Below are positions 1 to 10,299 of a stretch of DNA of 64,000 nucleotides, in pieces. The notes under the pieces were generated by a model. The model saw only the letters and a list, made by a program, of their open reading frames with translations, made no database searches and was not told the origin of the DNA. Source of the DNA: Mesotaenium endlicherianum (Eukaryota; Streptophyta; Zygnematophyceae; Zygnematales; Mesotaeniaceae); NCBI GenBank assembly GCA_009602735.1, contig WELA01006130.1, positions 678,651 through 742,650 on the forward strand, in the 5' to 3' direction. Made by a program: the position numbers and the translations under genes. Each line of letters starts with the position of its first letter. Position 1 is the stretch's first letter.

Positions 1-1461
1 GGCGTTGCACGGCCTGGTGACGCGGGCCAACCTGATTTGGGTAGCATGCAAACCTCTGAAGTACTTGACCTGCATCAACTATTTCATGGGGGCTATCTCA
101 AAGATCCGTTTTTCCTAGATCTCCAGGGTACTGACTTGAGCGGTGTAGCCGTGACGATGGACAGTATGGATGAAAGGAAAGAACACTCAAGCTATTCGTT
201 TGAGGACGGTTTTTGGTGGCACAATGGGCGCATTGCTGTCCCAAAAGGCCAAGTAAGACATGTGCTACTACAAGAAGCGCATGACTCTCCTTACTCAGGT
301 CACCATGGAATTACCAAAACCTTACACGCTTTGCGTCGAGGGTACATTTGGCCGTCCCTTAAGGTTGATGTTGCCGAGTACATCGTCAACTGCGCAACAT
401 GTCAGAGGAATAAGTCGAGCAATACGTTGCCAGCCGGGAAGTTGCACCCATTGGCACTTGCATGTGCTCCTCGGGAAAGCATAAGCCTTGACTTTGTCGT
501 GGAATTGCCTACCACCGATAGAGGACACAATGGGGTGTTAACGATAAAGGATCATTTCACTAAGATGGTGCACTTTGTGGCCACTAAACCATCACTTGAT
601 GCAGTCGAGACCGCGCGTCTCTTCGTGAAGTATGTGTTCAAGTTGCATGGCATGCCGAAAGAAATCATAAGTGATCGTGACAGTAAATTTACGAGCCACT
701 TCTGGCAGGAAGTTTGCTCGCATTTCGGCACGAACCTTAAGATGTCAACTAGCTGCCATCGTCAGATCGATGGTCAGACAGAGCGCTTGAATCGCGCTCT
801 GCAACAATTCCTTAGGCATTATGTGAATTCTTGCCAAGACGACTGGGACACCCTCCTTTCAGTTGCAGAGTTCGCAGTTAATAATGCTTATCAGGAATAT
901 GTTAAGAAAACTCCATTTTTCCTTAATTATGGGCAACATCCTCACACTCCCCTGACACACGTCGTTCAAGGTCAGACGGGGATGTCAACCATGAGAGTGC
1001 CAAGTGCACGCCTATTTGTCCATTCTCTTCAAGAGGTGCACAAAAACGCGAAGTTGGCTTTAGCCGCTGCTCGAGATCGGCAGAAAGCGTTTGCTGACAC
1101 GCACAAGACTGAGTTAAGTTTTCAAGTTGGCAATAAAGTACTTTTGCAAACTAAAACCCTCCAACTCAAGCACCCAGGAAAGCACAAGCTTCTGCCTCGC
1201 AGGGTAGGCTCTTTTATCGTTATCGCAAAGGTTGGACCTGTTGCATGCCGACTGGATTTGCCTATATCCATGAGGCGAACGCATCCTGTGTTCCATGTCA
1301 GTTTACTTGAGCTGTTTAGGTCCAATGGCCGCTATCAGCCGCAAGCACCGGAATTGGAACTCGCCGATGATGATAAGGCCTGGGATGTAGAGGAGGTCTT
1401 AGGACATCGCTACACTCGTCGTAAAGCCTCCACGCGTGGAGCTTTTGATAAAGTGGCTTGA
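1..1461 (+). CDS. Ty3/gypsy integrase, 3' part of pol (family A), open at window edge
   Basis: The frame is open from base 1, so the true start lies upstream of the window. It holds the end of a retrotransposon polyprotein. An H2C2 zinc-binding region comes first (histidines in HDSPYSGHHG, cysteines in CATCQRNKSS). The integrase core follows with the catalytic triad: D in SLDFVVELP, D in [10 protein letters not shown] in GQTERLNRAL. The usual C-terminal landmark HPVFHVSLLELF comes next, then DDKAWDVEEVLGHRY, which looks like the first strand of a chromodomain that stops early. The role would be insertion of element cDNA into host chromatin. The ORF has no internal stop over 470 codons, so this copy is fairly young. 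A 3' UTR, purine tract and LTR follow directly. Family A assignment comes from that LTR. Confidence 0.85.
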   Translation, partial: GVARPGDAGQPDLGSMQTSEVLDLHQLFHGGYLKDPFFLDLQGTDLSGVAVTMDSMDERKEHSSYSFEDGFWWHNGRIAVPKGQVRHVLLQEAHDSPYSGHHGITKTLHALRRGYIWPSLKVDVAEYIVNCATCQRNKSSNTLPAGKLHPLALACAPRESISLDFVVELPTTDRGHNGVLTIKDHFTKMVHFVATKPSLDAVETARLFVKYVFKLHGMPKEIISDRDSKFTSHFWQEVCSHFGTNLKMSTSCHRQIDGQTERLNRALQQFLRHYVNSCQDDWDTLLSVAEFAVNNAYQEYVKKTPFFLNYGQHPHTPLTHVVQGQTGMSTMRVPSARLFVHSLQEVHKNAKLALAAARDRQKAFADTHKTELSFQVGNKVLLQTKTLQLKHPGKHKLLPRRVGSFIVIAKVGPVACRLDLPISMRRTHPVFHVSLLELFRSNGRYQPQAPELELADDDKAWDVEEVLGHRYTRRKASTRGAFDKVA

Positions 1462-1782
1462 TTCCGATTCCAGCTTGAATTCGTACGAACCACAGGACTA
1501 AATCTTACATAACTGTAAGAACCTGGTTCAACAATATTGGTTACGATGGGCTGCCCGCTCAACAGCTTTGTCCCACGGGCAGTGTGCTACCCGAACCAAT
1601 TCGTAAGCCAAGGAACAAACGCAAAAGAGACGCGGCCAACTAATTGCTCTTTTCCGTCACTGTGATGATGCATAGTCCAATTGCTCACCAGTGTTTTTGC
1701 TAGTCAAGGCTAGTATTGACACATTCAAACTTAAAAGACGTACGCTTAACGAGGACGTTAAGTTCTTTCAAGGGGGGAGGAG
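1462..1782 (+). other. Family A 3' UTR ending in polypurine tract
   Basis: Non-coding tail between the pol stop and the LTR. It ends in a purine run AAGGGGGGAGGAG at 1770-1782, directly against the LTR, which is the expected plus-strand primer of reverse transcription. The block with ACAAACGCAAAAG...CGGCCAA and GAGGACGTTAAGTTCTTTCA recurs at 8045-8196, which ties the two loci to one family. Confidence 0.75.
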
Positions 1783-2189
1783 TGTAACGATCCGAGCTAT
1801 TTCTTAGGCGTATTTGGGACGTTTTCCCAAATACCTAAAGTACGTTATACTATTTATCATATTATTTGATAAATGATTGCATCATATTCAGTTATTCGCC
1901 ACACGCATGTTCCAATTAATTCCTAGTCAATTGGCAAAACGACCGAGATACTAATGCAAAGAGCGTTGTAACGTATCTCGACTACTTTGCAAAAGTACGA
2001 CATAATTATTCATGAAGTTTCTTTAATTCATCATGAGATGATAACTTAATAAATCACTGATTGATTGAGTTGATTTGATTGTCATTATTTCGGCCAATGC
2101 ACAGTCACAGATTTCGCATTTACGACCAGTCGTTAATACGAAGAAACAGTCGTAAAAGTCAAACGACACATAATATGCCAAGCGACTTT

Positions 2190-2260
2190 GCATCCGAGCG
2201 GATTCGAACCCGCGACCTGTCGTTTGAACGTTCACACATAACCTATTGGCGAAGTAGTTG
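2190..2260 (-). other. tRNA-like block with A-box and B-box motifs inside the LTR
   Basis: On the minus strand, GGGTTCGAATCC is a perfect B box (T-arm). About 35 nt upstream, CGCCAATAGGTTATG resembles an A box (D-arm). The T-stem lacks one base pair and no complete cloverleaf forms, so this is not a working tRNA gene. Equivalent blocks occur at 9216-9282 and, more decayed, near 8680-8750. It may be a relic tRNA or SINE head fixed in the LTR. Confidence 0.5.
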
Positions 2261-2313
2261 TTAAAACTACCGGTTCACGACGAAAAGCATGTGTACGCGA
2301 CTCGGCGAACAGT

Positions 2314-2335
2314 CGCGACTTTTCGGAAAGTCGCG
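2314..2335. promoter_or_regulatory. Conserved hairpin in family A LTR
   Basis: A 9-bp perfect stem (CGCGACTTT / AAAGTCGCG) with a 4-nt loop. The same stem recurs at 8801-8821 and 9338-9359 with altered loop length, so the pairing is kept while the loop drifts. Confidence 0.55.
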
Positions 2336-2522
2336 AGAACGCGAAAACGCCCGTTTGGCGCGAAACGATTTTTCAGAAACCGTCGAAAAGTCTCCAAACG
2401 GCCAAACGGCGCGTTTCGAGCATTCAGCCGAAATGGGTCATACCCCTTTGCTTGATTTTGTTGACATGAACCAGTGCCCTAGGTGGTGACTCGAAGCACT
2501 CCAGTGCCTCACGTCGTGCAGG

Positions 2523-2530
2523 TATAAATA
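2523..2530 (+). promoter_or_regulatory. TATA box of family A LTR
   Basis: TATAAATA within GCAGGTATAAATACC. The same context stands in the LTR at 9600-9607. It lies about 170 bp before the LTR end, a normal place for a U3 promoter with the transcript start just downstream. Confidence 0.6.
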
Positions 2531-2703
2531 CCTTCAGAGTCATTGTGAGTGCAACTCTCACAAGCACACATTCTACGTTAGTTTTCATTTTCGCTTTCTC
2601 GAAGATTTGTCAATTTGCCCAAGTATATAGATATTCTTTCCACTTCATTCAAATATTCCTTGAATACCGAGGAAAGATCCTCTCGAAAAGCAAAAACGTT
2701 ACA

Positions 2704-3321
2704 TTCAATCAATGATGCGCAGCTTTTAAATCATTTGCATATATTGATGAGGATGAAGAAGCTTCTGGGACCACAGTAACCCTAGGGCCTGCGATTGGGA
2801 AAGCGACCTGCAGAGTACATGTGATTAGCTTACTTATCAACACCAATTTATTTTCCCTGTTGCAATCTCACTCGCTAGAACTCAATGACCGGGCGAAATC
2901 GCCTAGAAAGCAAAAGAGATAGGGTTTGATGATTTAGGAGTCTGATACAACAAAGATATTAGAAATATATAATAATGTGAAACGCCATGCTCGATTAGAT
3001 TTTCGTCTTTGTTTGGCAGCATTAGGAAAAGGCTTCGCACCGGGTGTTTGCTTCTCGACCAAGTCATTATGACCTATGCATTTGGTAATGGTCTGAAATC
3101 GTGGTCGCTTACTGTATAAAACAATGGCTGAGTAGAAATCCATGATATATCATTACGCTACTATTGGCCAGCCTCAAATTATGAACCGTGACCCTTCTGC
3201 TCCAGGCACGTCAACCTGTTCGGCCCTATCTCTCGTGAGTAGCTCTCTCCATCCATCTCTCTCCCTCTTTCTCGCACTCTTTGTGCTCCAGGGCCGCCAA
3301 CCGCTTTGTTAATAGCTAGCC

Positions 3322-3323
<2 letters not shown>
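2704..3323. other. No recognisable gene
   Basis: AT-rich sequence after the LTR. I find no supported ORF, RNA gene or element end. Towards 3240 it grades into pyrimidine-rich sequence leading to the CT microsatellite. Confidence 0.5.
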
Positions 3324-3388
<65 letters not shown>

Positions 3389-3736
3389 CNNNNNNNNNNN
3401 NNNNNNNNNNNNNNNNNNNNNNNNNNNNNNNNNNNNNNNNNNNNNNNNNNNNNNNNNNNNNNNNNNNNNNNNNNNNNNNNNNNNNNNNNNNNNNNNNNNN
3501 NNNNNNNNNNNNNNNNNNNNNNNNNNNNNNNNNNNNNNNNNNNNNNNNNNNNNNNNNNNNNNNNNNNNNNNNNNNNNNNNNNNNNNNNNNNNNNNNNNNN
3601 NNNNNNNNNNNNNNNNNNNNNNNNNNNNNNNNNNNNNNNNNNNNNNNNNNNNNNNNNNNNNNNNNNNNNNNNNNNNNNNNNNNNNNNNNNNNNNNNNNNN
3701 NNNNNNNNNNNNNNNNNNNNNNNNNNNNNNNNCTCT

Positions 3737-3800
<64 letters not shown>
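3324..3800. repeat. (CT)n microsatellite with an internal assembly gap
   Basis: Nearly pure CT dinucleotides at 3324-3389 and 3733-3800 flank a run of N (3390-3732). The gap presumably reflects collapse of the repeat; its true length is unknown. Confidence 0.95.
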
Positions 3801-3803
<3 letters not shown>

Positions 3804-3979
3804 AATGAATCAGTATATTGCTATATATACTGATTAATTATATACATAAAATCCTAAACTAAAACCCTAATAAAATAGTCAACTAAGTTCATTTTGCTGA
3901 TTCCTAATTAATATTGAGTCTATTGGACTCTTAGTTAAATTCAGCCGAGGGCTGCAGGCTGAAGTCAGCTTAGGTAAGC
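3801..3979 (+). repeat. Family B LTR fragment (outer, left part)
   Basis: Starts AGTAATGAATCAGTATATTG, close to the B LTR start, and runs into the nested LTR at 3980. Its continuation is at 4721. The flanks TAAGC and TCAGC on either side of the inner LTR look like a 5-bp target duplication with one mismatch. Confidence 0.75.
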
Positions 3980-4720
3980 TGTAATGAATCAGTATATTGG
4001 GTAGATGTAATATTCATTTATATATAATAATTAAATAATTTTAGACTATTGTATTATAGTAATATTAAATCTGCTATATTGTTAATACTTGACTTAATGA
4101 CTCAGCCGGGAGCAACAGGCTAAAGTCAACTTAGGTCAGCCTGCTGACTTAGGTCAGCCTGCTGACTTAGGTCAGCTTCCTGACACATACTTTGACAGCT
4201 AGCAGACTTTCAAACTCGGTCGCAGCAAATTGCCTAGTTATGCATCTAAGTGTGGTGTGCTAGATGAATGGCCCGATAACACCCTTAAGGTGGATAACGA
4301 TTTGGGATGATGGGAGATGGCTGTGGATTTGGATAGCCGAGGTCCTACCGACGAAGTTAACTCCCGGGTAGGCGGTGCCATCGCACTTGCCGTTGAACAG
4401 TAAACTCATTTCGTGTACATATGCTAGATATTGCCCTCGAGTTCGGCATTCAGAAACGAGGCCACCTCTCTTGTACAGCTTACTGAGAGATATCTGAATC
4501 CAAGGCGAGAGACGATTGATACGAATTGTCTTCTCACCTTGCTTATGCATGAGTTTATTGATTGCATGATTGATGCTCGTTTACTTGTGAGTATTGTTCA
4601 CTGCTAGGATATTGTCTTTTGCTAATTAAATCCATAACAGAAAATACCATAAAGATGGCTTTGCTTATATAAACATCTTCTATTATTGTTAATCGCGTAT
4701 TGGTAAGTCAATTCATTTCA
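3980..4720 (+). repeat. Family B solo LTR nested in another B LTR, 741 bp
   Basis: Runs from TGTAATGAATC to ATTCATTTCA with no internal region on either side. It carries three tandem copies of an 18-bp unit containing ACTTAGGTCAGC at about 4130-4180, a U3 feature not multiplied in the other copies. A solo LTR is the usual product of recombination between the two LTRs of one element. Confidence 0.8.
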
Positions 4721-4788
4721 TCAGCTTGCTGACACATTCTTGGACAGCCAGCTGACTGTCGCACTAAATTGCCTAGGTATGGACTCCT
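4721..4788 (+). repeat. Family B LTR fragment (outer, right part)
   Basis: Resumes the outer LTR (TCAGCTTGCTGACACATTCT) and is truncated near TTGCCTAGGTATG, where matching to other B LTRs stops. Confidence 0.65.
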
Positions 4789-4826
4789 CGACCAGAGCTT
4801 GAGTATACTTGGGTTTGGTCTTGTCA

Positions 4827-4860
4827 TAGGGTTTAATGTTTAGGGTTTAAACCCTAAATC
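4827..4860. repeat. Interstitial telomere-like repeat
   Basis: Contains TTTAGGGTTTAAACCCTAAA, two plant-type telomere units (TTTAGGG) arranged head to head. Related short runs lie at 40181-40197 and 42058-42073. Confidence 0.5.
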
Positions 4861-5633
4861 TTAAATCCTATCTTCCAAATTCTAAATTCTAGAGAATACT
4901 ACTCTTGACCTCTCTTACACTCGCACCACTGCTTCATATCTCATATCAAGTACATCTCCTCACAGCCCCACCAAATCCTGCTTATTCAAGAAATATATTC
5001 CATTCAAATATATCGAATCAGAGTTAGTTGCAAGCGTGTGAAATCAGGGAGCGATCTTTGCCCTTCTAATGAATTTCTTTTACTTATCTATATCCGCTGA
5101 CTCACATACCATAGTGTGCCACTGTCGCAGACTAACTAGAAAGAGACGAACTTGAGGTCTAGAACTTATCCTTTAGAAATCTATGGCCTCTTATCTACCA
5201 AGCATATATAAGCACATACACAACGTTAGACGACTGGATAGCGAAGGCGCTCTTATTCAGATGACCATTATGTAGCTAAAATACATCCTACTAACTTAGG
5301 TGCAAAACCATGGAATGTGTATGCTATGTGACCCCGAGATCAGAGGCCATAAATCCTAAAGCCACTTAAACATTCAATTGGAGGGAGTGTGACAATACTC
5401 GTCAAGCACAACCAGACATCTACATAATTTTACGTAAGCATTTTGCACACTCGACTGCCCTCACAACTCAATTCACATTTTGCACCATTACCTTTTTGCA
5501 CCTACAACTACACTCGAATCAAACTCCGGTGGATGGTGGCTTGCACTTGGGATCATGCTGATTACTACTCATACTCCATGCTATACTCAGTACATTGAAA
5601 TTACTGATGTATAAGTGTGTGTGTGTGAGCAGG
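4861..5633. other. No gene; upstream region of ORF3 relic
   Basis: No supported ORF. A purine motif AATTGGAGGGAGTG at 5376-5389 resembles the internal polypurine motif that precedes ORF3 in better copies (33981, 51889). No pol sequence precedes it here, so the element is truncated on its 5' side. Confidence 0.45.
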
Positions 5634-7290
5634 ATGCCAACCAACCAGAAAGAAGGGGAGCGCAAGGTGTAACTGGCTCAGAAGAAGATGGAATGCCATC
5701 GACAGGAAATCGCCCAGACGTCCCTCTCTTAAAGGGCGGAAGAGCAAGCCTGTCGACAACGGGAGGAGCAGAGGAAGAAAGAGCAGAATAAAGCCAAGGA
5801 GGCCAGGCTTAGGAAAGAACACAAGGATGTTGCTAAAGCAGAAAGACTCAGGAAAGTGGAGGAAGAGAGGTTAAGGAAGGCTGAGGAGGCCAGGAGGCAG
5901 GAATGGGCCTCTTACAGATTCACCGTGGTGGGCCAGAACTTCGATAATCTTAGGGCAGCTTTGCTAATTGCTCAGGAGATCAACAGGGATTCTCAGCAAA
6001 AATCGCTATAGAAGGAAAGGGAAGAAGCCTAAGACAAATATATTGAAACTGTCACTAGCCTAGTCGTTTATGAAGATTATGCGGACATGGTGGGGTCGGG
6101 TACACGGAGAATGAGGCAATTTTTCTGACCCTTGATGGAAAGTCTGCACCAATTGCGATGCCTAGCATAGTGGGCGGACACAGGGTCATCAAAATGATGG
6201 CCGTGGAACCAGACAGCTTCAAGAATTTCAAGCACTATCATATGCTGAGTCCTTTCTACAACGAGGTGGAGAGGAGCTAGGAGTCCGTGGCCAAGGAGAC
6301 AGGTCAGCAGATGTTTGCCCCCCATTGGTTTCCTTGCACACTGACCAAGGCCAGTCATTAACAGGAGTATTACCAACATCCCACATGTTGGAGATGGATG
6401 ACCATCACCAATAAGAAGCAGGAGTGCGAGCCAGCTCACCTTGACGACTTCAGTAATCATCTGGATGGATCTCTCATCCTACTGCCTCATATTGCCCCTT
6501 AGGATCCCAGGCTCAATGGCTGCCTATTTAACATGAGCCCGCATATGAAGAAGTACAAAAAGCAAAAACGGGACTATTTTTTAAAGAGGAAGCACGCCTT
6601 TGTCAAATAGGCAAAGTGTGAAGGGCAAATACACCTCAGGAAGCTCAGGGTCCACCAACCCCCAAGGAGATCTAAGAGGAGGCAATTAATTGACTACTCC
6701 AGGAGTGCTAGGGAGTTGGATGCCATGGCTGATGCTACCCCAGCTTTCTCGGAGGAAGAGGATGAGGGGGAGGTGGAACAAGAACAGGTCGTGTGGGGAA
6801 GGCATCCACGTTAGGAAGAGCACAAGAGGCAGCTGAGGAGGTACCGTCTCCAGGAAGACGAGGCGGATGGATGGTGACTCCAACGGTGGAGCCAATTTCA
6901 CCTCCACAGAGACCATTCAGTCCTCTAACACAAGTATCTGAAGAAGAGGAGCTTACTGTCTTGGGCAGCTATACGCAGGTCTTGAGATGACAAAACAGCC
7001 AGGGGGGTAGCCCGAGGACTGGCCAGAAAGGTGGCAGCAACTCCCTCCAACTATAACAATGTCCCTCTTGTCAATGTGTTTCAGCATCCTATGGAACTTC
7101 CAGTTTATGTGAGGGTCAGCACACAAGTTGCTGAGGAAAGAGCTGGAATTTTGCTGCACTCTCCCAGGGGTCCTTCTTTACAGGAAGCAGGGGTGCTTAG
7201 GAGGCCACCTGACAGAGGTAGAGGATGATCTATAGGGTCCAGATCCAGGTCTAGGTCTCAGTCTCTTGATCCCAGAGCCCCAGAACGTCT
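5634..7290 (+). pseudogene. Family B ORF3 relic (type II-like)
   Basis: ATG at 5634 directly follows an AG, as in the other copies. The translation is broken by many stops but aligns along its length with the ORF3 at 52227-53882. It has a charged Lys/Glu/Arg coiled-coil start, then the conserved SYRFTVVGQNFDNL, YEDYADMV, APHWFPCTL, WRWMTITNKKQE and DPRLNGCL blocks, an acidic stretch, and an Arg-Ser-rich tail ending near DPRAPERLP. It resembles the 52-kb version more than the 34-kb version. I do not recognise a function. It is followed by the conserved hairpin, a purine tract and a B LTR, so it keeps its native 3' context. Confidence 0.75.
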
Positions 7291-7493
7291 TCCTAATAAT
7301 TGTAAACCATCCTTCAATCAACCTTGTTGGGGGTCTCTTTGTTTGTATTCCACAATGGCAGTGGACTAAGCGTGGAGATAACAGCTTGCTGTTACTAATG
7401 ATCCCCACATTTAGGCAACAGTGTTGAAACAAGAGGCGATGGTAGAAAGATCAGCACTTTCAGCTGGATGTACACCCGGAGTTCATAGTTGGT

Positions 7494-7510
7494 GTTGTCG
7501 AGGCGACAAC
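7494..7510 (+). promoter_or_regulatory. Conserved hairpin before polypurine tract (family B)
   Basis: GTTGTCGAGGCGACAAC, a 7-bp perfect stem with an AGG loop. It is unchanged in four copies (also 26035-26051, 36028-36044, 53982-53998) although the neighbouring ORF3 here is heavily decayed. The purine tract AAGTTGGAGGAG follows. Confidence 0.65.
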
Positions 7511-7528
7511 AAGTTAAGTTGGAGGAGT

Positions 7529-7984
7529 TGTAATGGATCAATTTTTGCTAGATAATATATTCATTTAACTAAAGTAGCTAATTGAGTTGAGTGTCCTGAA
7601 CTCTAGTTAATATTAAGTTTGTTAAAATTGTAGTTAATTTCAGTATAATGACTCAGTCGAGGGCAGCAGACTGAAAGCAACTATAAGTCAGCTTGCTGAC
7701 ACATTCTTTGACAGCCAGCTGACTGTCAAATTGGGTATCAATAAATTTCCTAGATATGCATCTAAGCGTGAGTATGCTAGATGAATGGCCAGAGGACACC
7801 TAGGGTGGATGGCGATTTGGGGTGATGAGAGATGGCTGTGGATTTGGTTATAGCCGAGGTCTTACCGACGTGGTCAACTCCCGGGTAGGCGGTGCCATCG
7901 CACTTGCCGTTGAACAGTGAGCTCATTCCATGTACATAGGTTAGGTCATGCTCTCGAGCTCAGCATTCAAAAACAATGCTCAAC
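7529..7984 (+). repeat. Family B LTR, truncated
   Basis: Begins TGTAATGGATC after the purine tract and follows the B LTR to about CTCGAGCTCAGCATTC, then changes abruptly to family A 3' UTR sequence. About 260 bp of LTR is missing. Confidence 0.75.
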
Positions 7985-8205
7985 GTCGTTGCGCCAAGGC
8001 GGATGGTGTCCTACCTAACGCACCTCGTCAACTAGAGTGAAACAAACGCAAAAGGGCCACGGCCAAATGACGACCTTTTTCGTCCCTGTTCTCATGCAAT
8101 CACATGTTTGCGAAGTTCAGGTTTGACGCTTGCCAAGGCAGGTTTTAACCATTCCACTTAACTCCAGCTTAATGAGGACGTTAAGTTCTTTCATAGAGTG
8201 AGGAG
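7985..8205 (+). other. Family A 3' UTR fragment with degenerate polypurine tract
   Basis: Matches the block at about 1600-1782 (ACAAACGCAAAAG, GAGGACGTTAAGTTCTTTCA). The tract is weaker (AGAGTGAGGAG). No A-family pol is left upstream; the join to the B LTR is a deletion or recombination point. Confidence 0.65.
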
Positions 8206-8837
8206 TGTAACGAGCTGGGCTTTTTAGGCGTACTTAAAATATCTTCCTAAAGTACCTTACAATTGTTATACTTTTTATTTGTAAACGATTGCATTTATGT
8301 TGAATTATCGACACAGATGCGTGTCGACTTATTCCAGTCGAATGGCGCACGACCAAAAGGTGAAATGCAATTAATCGTAAAAGTTACTTTGACTATTATG
8401 CAAAAGAAACTTAATCGATCATAAATGTTAACGTGAATGATTATAAAAAAAGAAGTTCATTAATCAATATCAGTTACACATTATTCACTTTCATTGTTTT
8501 TTTAACAATGTCTGTCATGGTTTCGAGTGAACGACAGTCGTTAACTTCAAAGAAAACCAAACAAGGGCAGCCCAAGTGCGCCGCCGGCCGGAGTCAAACC
8601 CGCGAACTTAGGGCCGGGTCAGCGCGATTCCACGACAGTTGCAAATCAAACGAATAAAAATTGCAAATGAACTTTGCATTTGTGGGGTTTCAAATTCCCG
8701 TCCTTTGATTGATTTGCTCAGACCTGACCGGTTGGCCAAATGGTTAATTTGTAACCAATGGTTCATGTAAGATGAATATGTACGCGATTGCGCAAACAGC
8801 CGCGACTTTTCAAAAGTCGCGAGATCGCGAAAACACG
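8206..8837 (+). repeat. Family A LTR, left part, split by a nested LTR
   Basis: Starts TGTAACGAGC after the A 3' UTR and keeps the A LTR order, including the hairpin at 8801-8821. It is interrupted at 8838 by a second A LTR and continues at 9793. It is more diverged than the inserted copy. Confidence 0.75.
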
Positions 8838-9792
8838 TGCAACGATCTGAGCTTTTCAGACGTATTTGGAACGTTTTCCCGATCACACAGAATACATTAT
8901 ATTATTTATCGATACAGTATTTGATAAAAGATTGCATCTTGATGAACTAATCCCTGGTCGATTGGCGAAACGACCAAGATGCTATTGCAAAAAGCGTCGT
9001 AAAGTAGTTCGACTACTTTGCAATAGTACGACATAATTATTAATTAAGTTACTTTGAGTAATTATGAGAGATAACTTAATTAATCATAGATTGATTACTT
9101 TATTGTGATTGTCATTATTTTCGATAATGCACAAGTCACTGATTTTGTTTAACAACAAGGCATTAACTCAAAGAAAGACAAACGAAACAATTATGCAAAG
9201 TAAAGTTACTTTGCATTCATGCGGATTTAAACCCGCGACCTCTCGTTCGAAACGTTCACACCTAACCAATTGGCACATTAGCTTATATGACTTCCGGGTC
9301 ATGACGTAAGCAATGTGTACGCGACTCCGCAAACAGTCGCGACTTTTCAAAAAGTCGCGATGACGCAAAATCGCCCATTTGGCGTGAAGCGATTTTCCGT
9401 CGAGAAGTCTCCAAACGGCCAAACGGCGCGTTTTCGAGCATTCGGCCGAGCGGTCATGTCCATTTGAGCTTTTATCCGAATGGTCACATCCATTCGGGTG
9501 TTAAACCGAATGAGTCACGTCTCTTTGATCGCTTTTGTGGACATGACCCAGTGCCCTAGGTGGTGACTTGAAGCACTCCAGTGCCTCACGTTGTGCAGGT
9601 ATAAATACCTGTAGAGTCATTGTGAGTGCAACTCTCACAAGCAGACATTGTATGTTGGTGTACATTTACGCTTCTTTTTAGGACTTGTCAATTTTGCACT
9701 TGGAGTAATTTTCTTTCTGCTAATATTAAATATTCCTTGAATAGCGAGGAAAAGATCCTCTCGAAAAAGCAAAAACGCCCAAAAACATTACA
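8838..9792 (+). repeat. Family A LTR nested in an older A LTR
   Basis: Starts TGCAACGATC and ends ACATTACA. It carries a TATA box at 9600-9607 and a hairpin at 9338-9359. Three tandem units of about 31 bp around CCGAATGGTCACATCCATTC (9437-9530) stand where the LTR at 1783 has one. No internal region on either side, so it is a solo LTR. I could not define a clean target duplication. Confidence 0.75.
9216..9282 (-). other. tRNA-like block in family A LTR
   Basis: On the minus strand it has GTGCCAATTGGTTAGGTG (A-box-like D-arm) and GCGGGTTTAAATCCGC (B-box region with one substitution). Same position and orientation as the block at 2190-2260. Confidence 0.45.
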
Positions 9793-10126
9793 ACGCACGA
9801 TTGGCGTGAAACGATTTTTTAGGAAACCGTCGCGAAACGTCCAAACGGCAAAACGGCTTGTTTTGAGTATTCGACGAAACGGGTCACGCCCGTTTGCCCG
9901 CTTTTATTGAACATGAACCAGTGCTCTAGCAGGTGACTTGAAGCAGTCCAGTGCCTCATTTTGTACAAGTAAATATACTTGCAAGTAATTGTAAGTGCAA
10001 CTCTCACAGCACGCATGCTCTACCTCGGATTCCTCTCACCAATATTTTTTGCAATTTGTTGTTAATTTCTCCTTCTTTTACTTGAATACCGAGCAAAGGA
10101 TCTTGAGTTAAAGCAAAAACGTAACA
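9793..10126 (+). repeat. Family A LTR, right part
   Basis: Continues the LTR begun at 8206 (ATTGGCGTGAAACGATTTT) and ends ACGTAACA. It holds a TATA-like AAATATAC around 9970. Followed by protease-like sequence within 200 bp, with no recognisable tRNA primer site. Confidence 0.7.
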
Positions 10127-10299
10127 ACCGCAATTTCGCCCACGCGTCGCGTCAGTTTTTTCGATGCGCTCTTTTACCATGCTGCCCACCTCTCCTGCTG
10201 CACACGTCCCCCACGACAACGGCCACCACGCCTCCCGCAACTAGGGCAGTACCCGTATCTACTTCTTGCTCGCCCTCATCTTCGGCTGTTCATTTTGTC

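Larger units (their letters stand above)
1783..2703 (+). repeat. Family A LTR (3' LTR), 921 bp
   Basis: Begins TGTAACGA right after the purine tract and ends CGTTACA, giving TG...CA termini with an inverted repeat. It contains a TATA box at 2523-2530, a perfect hairpin at 2314-2335, and an antisense tRNA-like block at 2190-2260. The same layout is present in the LTRs at 8206-10126. No matching 5' LTR is in the window. Confidence 0.85.

Noticed and set aside
2190-2260. A working tRNA gene
   Set aside because: Only B-box and weak A-box match; anticodon stem and T-stem do not pair fully and there is no acceptor stem.
2934-3143. 69-codon minus-strand frame
   Set aside because: Short, no motif, in AT-rich intergenic sequence.
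3306-3833. Open frame of Leu-Ser repeats
   Set aside because: It is translated CT microsatellite and an N gap, not a gene.
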